Assembly: GCA_037783415.1 (NCBI GenBank)
Contig: JAZGTN010000055.1
Span: 1,668,001-1,732,000 of the forward strand
From: Leptasterias polaris
Taxonomy: Eukaryota; Echinodermata; Asteroidea; Forcipulatida; Asteriidae
Direction: 5' to 3'
DNA length: 64,000 nucleotides
Shown: positions 56,891-64,000 of the stretch, piece by piece
Position numbering within the stretch: position 1 is the first letter of the stretch
How the letters are laid out: each line of letters starts with the position of its first letter
Notes under the pieces: generated by a model
Seen by the model: only the letters and a program-made list of their open reading frames with translations
The model's database searches: none
Told to the model about the DNA's origin: nothing
Translations under genes and position numbers: made by a program

Positions 56891-58113
56891 ACCATAGAGG
56901 TCTACCTACATGTACATGTAATGGGGTCCATTTTGTTAAAAAATGTTAGTGACAATGGGTAGCCATCTTACATGTATTTCTACCTCCATGCTTGCCCACA
57001 TCAGTCCAACTGGGTATGCTATGTGTACGTAGATTTATGTAGGTCACTCTTGTAAACTCTACAGTGTATGTTATTTAATGTCACAAAAACTGTCTTTGGA
57101 GACATGATTCCATATACATGTATAAGCCGAATTGAGTAGGTCCATACAATTTATATCGTATATGCTTGCGCATTTTGGTTCACTTGGACCCGTAATCGGA
57201 GATAACGAAGAAACTGGTTACAGTAATAACCGAGAAGTGGTAATGTTTTAACCATAACAAGAAATTAGATTTACTCGACGTGTCTAGACTTAATATTGAG
57301 CACTGCGGATAGCAAGGAATAATTGGTTTAAGCACCGGTGGACGAGATTGAAAATGCCCGACTCTTAAATGTAATCAAGAGTTGGTCGCTGGAGAGAGAA
57401 GAGACTTGAGGCAAGGAGACTGGACAAGTCATTTAAAATGCAGATGAGCTCGTTCCAAAAAGAAAATTGATGAAGTTTGCAGTTTTAATCTGTACGTTTA
57501 AAACGCTCTTTCCTTGCTTAATGGAGAGTGTGAAATCATGGAGTAGGAATAGACCTTGAAGTCTCTTTTAGAAACTGTGCATAGTACATGTAGCACATTA
57601 TGAGGCTTAAGAGATGAACTCATTTGCTTGTATTTGGTGAGTCAGGCAGAAGAAAAAGAACCGTTTTTGAATTAAAGTTCTCTCTTAATTTCATGCAGCG
57701 TTAGAAAACGGGATGTTCTCCCAGTCAGTTCTCTGCTAACTTTGATAGGGAGGTACACATGTACACATGCAGGTTTTTGTCTTGATTGAAACAAGTAGCT
57801 CTGTCTGCTCCAGATACGTGATTTGTATTGGAAAATACTGAGGAGCTACACATGTAAAAGTTATTTGGACAAGTCCTTTGTGTGGGCGTCAGTTAGCCAT
57901 CAGTGGCCCATATATTGTTCTGTTAACCCAGTTTGTGTTTTGAATCAGTGCAATTTGCCAAAGATGATGTTTTGTATGCTGGTTAACCAGTATGTTAGTG
58001 CAGTACTGTACACATGTCATGATATGCTCTGTGCATGATGCATATGTTGCAGGTCTTTGGTCTCAGAAGGTCTGGCTTCAGTGCAAACAATTAAGCCCAG
58101 AAGGAACACATCC

Positions 58114-58492
58114 TTAAAAAGGCACTGAACATGTTTGGTAATTATCAAAGACCAGTATTGTCACTCGGGTGTATCCCAACATATGCATAAAATAACAAAC
58201 CTGTGAAAATTTGGGCTGAATCGGTCATCGAAGTTGCAAGAAAATAAAGAAAGAAAAAACACCCTTGTTGCACAATTTTGTGTGCCTTCAGATGCTAATA
58301 AAAGGCTTCATGCATGAAGTCTTCTATTATTTTAGTGAGAAGTTACCTCTTTCTCAAAAACTACGTTACTTCAGAGGGAGTGGTTTCTCACAATGTTTTA
58401 TACTATCAACAGCTCTCCGTTGCTGGTTACCAAGTGAGTTTTTATGCTAATATATATTTTGAGTAATTACCAAACGTGTACAGTGCCTTTAA
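58114..58492 (+). mobile_element. TTAA-type MITE, subfamily 2 (copy b)
   Basis: TTAA at both ends, with TIRs AGGCACTGAACATGTTTGGT and ACCAAACGTGTACAGTGCCT. Closely similar along its length to the copy at 53376. Confidence 0.8.
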
Positions 58493-58607
58493 AAGGTACA
58501 TGTAGGGTCATGGATTGGTTTTGTCAATGTACATGTAATGCTGATTTATTATAGACACAATTATGAAGGAAGATACAATAAAAGTCACATGTTTCAGCTC
58601 TGAATAT

Positions 58608-58838
58608 AGATAGTTCCCAGTAGACGCCATCTTTACGGGCAAATCGCATTTTGGCTTGCAGGCGCGTCAAGCGCTCAAATTATTAACGCAGCCGCGTCAT
58701 TCACTAACCAATCACGCAATGAGTTTTGTGAAATGTGCGCGTGCTGCACGCCGGTCTCGCGCGTAACGCATGACTGTGTGTTCCAAATTGCCCGTAAAGA
58801 TGGCCGATTTACGTCATACTGCAACCTACATGTATCTA
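58608..58838 (+). mobile_element. Short repeat element, inverted partner at 61838
   Basis: Starts AGATAGTTCCCAGTAGACGC and ends GTCATACTGCAACCTACATG. CATCTTTACGGGCAAAT and its complement occur near the two ends. Confidence 0.75.
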
Positions 58839-59033
58839 TAGTGTCTACTTGCTGAGAAAACAGCAGTAAACTGTCACGGTATTTTAACCAATGGCAATGA
58901 TCTGAACTTGAGGTCGTTACATCATGCATGTAGGTTCTAATCAGAACCACCTCAAGAGATTTATGTACATGGTGTCAACCCAAACTTCTCTAGAATGTAA
59001 ACTTGTGGAATATTTCTCTGCTAAGCAATTTAT

Positions 59034-59738
59034 ATAAAAAAAACTATACACTTTTGAAATTGCCCATTGTTTTTTTGTGTAGCAATATAGATAAGATATT
59101 TTCATAAACTTGTTTAAGTCACTCTTCCTGCTTCTTTTGGTGCCAGTTTCACTGGATTGGATTTCATGCTTGACTGCACATGAGGCAATTAAGGGGGCAG
59201 GTGAAATTTGGTATGCGCAAACTGGTCAGGGCTGGATAAGAAAGAGACAATTAAAAAGAACACGATCATTGTCTTGGTTGCAAGGGTGTCAGTAGGCCTA
59301 CTTGGTACTGTTGAAGCATGGTGCGTCCACAGTTCACACCCCAGCAAAGGACCTTCTTGGTCAGTGAATTTACCCGGACGCAAAGTGCCACAGATGTCTT
59401 GCGAAGTTTTTTTTCGCCGCCAGTTCCCAAACGTAAGATGCCCAACTCGTGCAACAGTGTATGCTAACAATAGGAAGTTCCAAAACGCAGGAACGAGCCA
59501 CAACCTCAATAAAGGTAATTCTGGTCGTCCAAGGACTGGCAGATCACAACAGAACAGTTGGCGCATACCAAATTTCACCTAATCCCCTTAATTGCCTCAT
59601 GTGCAGTCAAGCGTGAAATCAAATCCAGTGAAACTGGCACCAAAAGAAGCAGAAAGAGTGAATTTAAAAGTACATATGAAAATATCTATATTGCTACACA
59701 ATAAAACAACGGGCAATTTTAAAAGTGTAGTTTTTTTT
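59034..59738. mobile_element. Long-TIR transposon with decayed transposase core
   Basis: The two arms, about 195-200 bp each (59034-59230 and 59555-59738), are near-complementary. Examples are TGCTTCTTTTGGTGCCAGTT / AACTGGCACCAAAAGAAGCA and TTGACTGCACATGAGGCAAT with its complement. The ~320-bp core holds a helix-turn-helix-like remnant (next entry). No clear target duplication. Confidence 0.85.
59398..59560 (+). pseudogene. Transposase helix-turn-helix remnant (DUF4817 / IS630-Tc1-like)
   Basis: Within a plus-strand ORF, the stretch around RRQFPNVRCPTRATVY, RKFQNAGT and NKGNSGRPRTGR resembles the N-terminal helix-turn-helix of IS630/Tc1-type transposases (Pfam DUF4817-like), in which RKF.. 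..P.R.TI, KF..TGS and a GRPRT.R hook occur in that order. The catalytic DDE part is absent, because the sequence runs straight into the right TIR. It is therefore a remnant of the element's former transposase and not a working gene. Confidence 0.5.
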
Positions 59739-61837
59739 GACTCGCACTGTAGATTTAATCCAATCAAACGCTGGTCGCAACAAACAACCTAAAGGTTCTG
59801 TTGATGAGTTCACTGTGTATAAAGTGTGGATGTGGTCCTGGTTGTACACAGAGTATTTGTGTAAATAAACAGGTTCTTCCATACTGTACAAATGTCAGGG
59901 ATACCCTCATGTGTACGTGTACACTTTACATGTTTATAGGCTCAGTTACAGCCGTCATGACCATGGGCGAATCTTGTCAATTCGGTGCAAGAAGGTCGTA
60001 ATCCTGTTTTGGAACAAGTTGTATCTTGTTTGTTCTCTGGCAAACATCCCAATTTGTTCTGTGTACAATGGTGTAAAAAGACCTTGTCAGATGTGAAGGT
60101 TGTGGGGCAACTTTGGGGAATCGTTCCAGTTGAATTGATATAAAATATTAGATGTAATGTAAGGGTCCTCGCTTTAAACAAAAACATGACACAGGCCTCG
60201 AACTTTACACTGGACTGTAGGCCCAAAGGTCAGTGATTTAAGCATCAGGCCGATAAACTCAAGACCGGACAAGACGGCAGTCTTGTGTTTTAAAATTGAA
60301 TGATAATACCTCGGCGTGTAATAACTTCAAAGGGAGGGTATACCTTAGCATAGAGAAAATGTTGCTTATCAGAAACAGGTTACCAGGCAAAATACCTTGT
60401 AAGTGTATATGATTGTGACTGGTTCCCTGCTACTGTTTGCTTAGCAGAAAAAACAAAACTGTATGTGGTGACTTCCCTTGAAGATTAATTGGTGATCTGT
60501 TCGCGCCCAATTAACATGGCACAGTTGATGGCACTGTGGTGAACATTACCCCCAGAGAAATAAGATATATTTATGCATTAATGTAATTAGTTTTGATTTG
60601 TCCGCTCTAGTTTGCTTCAGGAGGCCATCTGTCCTGTTGATTGAATGAGTAAAGTATGAAGCGTGTGACGGTTTCGTGTGGAAATGTCACCCCAACCTAG
60701 TTTTCTGACAAATATTGCTTTAAAAATATTGAATTACATTGCAAAAAAACCAAACTAAAACAATATTTGCAAACTATAAAATGTATCAAAATTTTGACAT
60801 TTTGGCTTTTGTTCAGTAATGAATTGCACAATTTTGTAAAGACTGAATATCTCTTTTTGTATCCGGTATGTTTTTTTCCCCGGCAGAACAGCTTATTTCC
60901 TCTCCTTTGTGGGTCATACAATGTCAGGCTTTGAACTTTGCTCTTGAACGGGGCACAGCAATTTTTCTCTTGTACGGGGCACTTCTATGAGGAAATTGAA
61001 AATTTGTCTTGCAACTTTGCAGAGGGCAACCACAGCAAAAGTACAGGGCACCACAGCAAAAGTACAGGGCACCACGACAATTGCTTTGGGTGCTGTGGGT
61101 TAATTCGAGGGCTGAAATGAACATGTAGAAAGAAAAGAAAACTTTGCAGACTTTTTAATGTGTTTGGCACATTGCAAAGCTCCTTCCTCCTATTGCAGTT
61201 TTTCCAGTAATCCATCTGAAAGTTAAATTTGAATAGTGTCCGGTACAATGACTTGCTCTAGTCGGATGTGTCCGCTTAAATTTGAATTCCAGAGACTAAA
61301 GAGCCAGTTGCTATGCTATGGTGCAAGCTTTTGCGTACAGTAGGTAACGCAAAACACCCATACAACATTCTGAATGAAGGTGTATGGCACAACAATGGTA
61401 CTGCAGTTTGCTCATTTGGAGGTTGCTGTAACAAAAGCTTACCCCGAACCATTTGGCAGCAACTGTCTCTATAGTCTGAGGAATTCAAATTTAAGTGTGA
61501 ACTTGTGATTAAGCAAGTCATTGTACCAGACTTGTCCAAATCGCAAATGGATTTATTACAAACAACCTGTTAGTTGTAATATGAACAAACTTCAAATCTG
61601 TTAAATAGCTTTAGTGTACACCTTCCGGTACTGAACGGCATCCACATGTGCAGTGCATGCTCAGCATGATTAAACAAAATGTTGCCTACACACACACTCC
61701 TACATTGAACAATACACAGAATACAAAGATAATCTTTATAGCAGAGATCTGCACACAATACATTAATAATAATATTAATAATCCCGGAGTCTTCCACTGC
61801 GTACCAATATTAAGATACTCAAGATGCTTAAACAAAT

Positions 61838-62062
61838 AGATAGGTTGCAGTATGACGTAAGTCGGCCATCTTTACGGGCAATTTGGAACACACAGTTATG
61901 CGTTACGCGTGAGAACGGCGTGCAGCACGCGCACATTTCACAAAACTCATTGCGTGATTGGTTAGTGAACAACGCGGCTGCGTTAATAATTTGAGCGCTT
62001 GACGCGCCTGCAAGCCAAAATGCGATTTGCCCGTAAAGATGGCGTCTACTGGGAACTATCTA
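61838..62062 (-). mobile_element. Short repeat element, inverted partner of 58608
   Basis: Reverse complement of the 58608 copy, about 95% identical by eye, starting TAGATAGGTTGCAGTATGAC. Confidence 0.75.
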
Positions 62063-62403
62063 TAAAAACACTCAAGACAGGCTTTTTGATATATTTTTTG
62101 AAATTACATGTATGAGACCGCTTTACGTAGCACCTTATAAGATTTTGCTGTGGTGCATGCATTCAGCAGTCGCATTATTTCCCTCGATTGGATCTGTAAT
62201 ATGCCCCCCTACAGTGATGTAATGCACCCTGGGGTAAGGAAATGTATCGGAACATGTGTAGTACTTACCATCACGCTGCATGGAAGTACATTATTTCATG
62301 CGCAATGCATCATTGATTTTGTAGCGGAAGCTATGGTTTTACACATTTTGAGACAGCTTTTTTATCGTGAACTTTTCAAAAAGGTCAGTAAATAAATTAT
62401 ACC

Positions 62404-62575
62404 CCCCAAAAAACACAAGGGAAACTGACTGGGAATTTGTTTAAATGATTTGGTGTTGAACAAAGTAAAATTGACTAGAGCAGGATTTCAGCCAATGACC
62501 TCCGAATTAACCTGCTCTACCAACTGAGCTATCTAGCCCTATATGTTGGCGGTCTCCCTATTTTGTCAATATCTT
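62404..62575 (-). mobile_element. tRNA-headed SINE (copy 3)
   Basis: Minus-strand copy with a short deletion in the anticodon region of the head and the same body ending CAGTTTCCCTTGTG. Confidence 0.7.
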
Positions 62576-62579
62576 TGTT

Positions 62580-62596
62580 GGGGGGGGGGGGGGGGG
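62580..62596 (+). repeat. Poly(G) run
   Basis: 17 G between two outward-facing SINE heads. Other C/G runs lie at 38739-38759, 38861-38873 and 55020-55034. Confidence 0.9.
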
Positions 62597-62618
62597 TGCT
62601 GATAGATACAGTTTGTAG

Positions 62619-62705
62619 ATAGGCTAGATAGCTCAGTTGGTAGAGCGCCTGCACGTTAATCCGGAGGTCTTCTAGTCAATTTTTCTTTGTTCAATCCCAA
62701 ATCGA
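62619..62705 (+). mobile_element. tRNA-headed SINE (copy 4, plus strand)
   Basis: Plus-strand head TAGATAGCTCAGTTGGTAGA, then CCGGAGGTCTTCTAGTCAAT running into the body; the B box is damaged. It faces away from copy 3 across a 17-bp G run. Confidence 0.65.
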
Positions 62706-64000
62706 TAAGTTATACAATACAAAATCTCTGCATGGGGAATAAAATAAAATAGAATGCACTACAGCTTTAAAATATCAAGACTTCTCCTAATTTCAGGTTT
62801 TTCAAATTCATTGACCTCTCTTGCTCTTCAGATTTTCTTGAAAGAGTTGAAGATTCATTCCACTTTACGAACGAGAATGGCAAAGCTCTTGTGATAACCT
62901 ATCTCCTAAGATTTCTATTTGTGCGGATGCGGAGAGAATCTGTAGACCCTTAAATATAACCCCCAATATATTCTGGAGGTGCTATCCCTAGACAAAGAGG
63001 AATATTTCTGCCCATTTTCTCAGCATTGTTCACTTGTGTGCAATCATTCTCCATCACACTGTCCCCTCCGATCACCCAATCAAACTTGTCTCATCTCTCC
63101 ACCGGTGTGTCTATAATTGAGATGGTTCTAGATGCTATAGGGCAATTTATCAAGTAGGTCAGGCATAGCTCATGTCACCGACGACGTTTCCTGGAACGCA
63201 AGACACCAATGAGTATACATACAACCGTATGTGTGTGTAATTGCTATGTAGTATGCAGTATCCCGCACCGGGCTTTACACAGTCAGCATGGTCAGTGTGA
63301 AGGATTATTAATTCTTGATTTCACGAGTCTAAACAGCCGTTGCCATTCAACAGAGCCTTGGGATAGTGAAATGAAAATTAAGAGCGTGTATTTACTTCTG
63401 TGTGGAACGCATCTTGGGTGATCGCCATGTACACTGTGGCGTGTGCATTTACAATTGGCGCTTGTGTACCGTGCACGTCTACTGTACGTGTGTGTGTGTA
63501 CAGTGTATGTTAATCGATGCATAGCTACACGTAGTCAATATGCGATTAGGTAAGCAACTACAACATTTCTGTACTAAAATGTATGTTTTTTATCTGTTAT
63601 GTGAAACTGCATTTATTAACATGAGATCCGAGCAATATGCACAAACAGAAACTAAACCGTACTTGTTCCTGCAACCAGCAGTATGTGATCCTAAAGTAAA
63701 CATAGAAAGTTAATGTTGATTCTATTTGAAAAAACGGTGCTACAGGTATGTTAGCTTTCTTTGACGCAATCTCAAGGTACAAGTTACTTGTAAACTCTTT
63801 GTTGATTAATTCTGCACTACTACTCATTTAACACTGGTATTGTACTTGTATGCTTGCTCTCTTTGAATCAAGATAAGGTACATTGTAGATGTGCATGTGT
63901 TTACATTACATGTACATGTATCTTGCTACGCTAGCAATGCTAGATTCGTCCACTGCATGCACAAGAAATGCACCGTCTTCAGACAACATCACTGGCATTC

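Larger units (their letters stand above)
45241..64000. other. No convincing exon from here to the end
   Basis: Outside the listed repeats the sequence (45241-46119, 47222-52494, 53741-56698, 56891-58113, 59739-61837, 62706-64000) has only short ORFs without recognisable domains, and is rich in ACATGTACATGT-like simple motifs. Confidence 0.5.

Noticed and set aside
62797..62950. Possible exon after a TTTCAG acceptor (reading FIDLSCSSDFLERVEDSFHF)
   Set aside because: The frame is open for about 50 codons, but there is no good donor, the phase does not fit the 40768 exon in that frame, and no homology is recognised.

Overview
The window looks like a stretch of a marine invertebrate genome, most likely an echinoderm and possibly a sea star. 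It is AT-rich, intron-dominated eukaryotic DNA full of ACATGTACATGT-like motifs, short non-autonomous DNA transposons and tRNA-derived SINEs. The species call is inference from repeat style. There is no prokaryotic gene organisation, and almost every ORF without an intron is a chance ORF or lies inside a repeat.

The one gene I am sure of is on the minus strand: a complete end-binding protein EB1 (MAPRE family, microtubule plus-end tracker). Six shared coding exons lie at 24770-24638, 22803-22655, 22043-21857, 19277-19227, 17503-17388 and 13905-13753. All junctions keep phase and together they read an N-terminal calponin-homology domain, a basic Ser/Pro/Ala linker and a C-terminal coiled-coil/EB-homology domain. 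The gene then offers two alternative terminal exons, at 11430-11347 and 8187-8080. Both start with Asp-Gly-Phe in the same phase and both carry their own acidic tail, stop codon and C-terminal Tyr. They predict proteins of 290 and 298 residues. A possible 9/12/15-nt microexon sits in the linker region near 19002-19016. A non-coding first exon is predicted near 35344-35480, with CCAAT boxes upstream and a six-copy ~80-bp minisatellite just beyond.

On the plus strand, 40.6-45.3 kb holds a weaker transcription unit. It has a first-exon-like segment with an ATG at 40768 and an excellent donor at 40865, then two exons with excellent acceptors (44753-44952 and 45152-45240) that encode a 52-residue ORF ending just before an AATAAA. 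I do not recognise its product.

The rest is repeat landscape. It includes TTAA-flanked piggyBac-type MITEs (653, 11825, 53376, 58114), a 2.7-kb terminal-inverted-repeat element inside an EB1 intron (14205-16900), and other TIR elements (20100, 23058, 26858, 28520, 42001, 42815, 46821). There is also a foldback element packed with NotI sites (38388-39115), a long-TIR element with a decayed transposase helix-turn-helix remnant (59034-59738), several near-perfect palindromes, two tRNA-derived SINE families, and minisatellites of 21, 28 and ~80 bp. From 45.3 kb to the end no convincing exon was seen.
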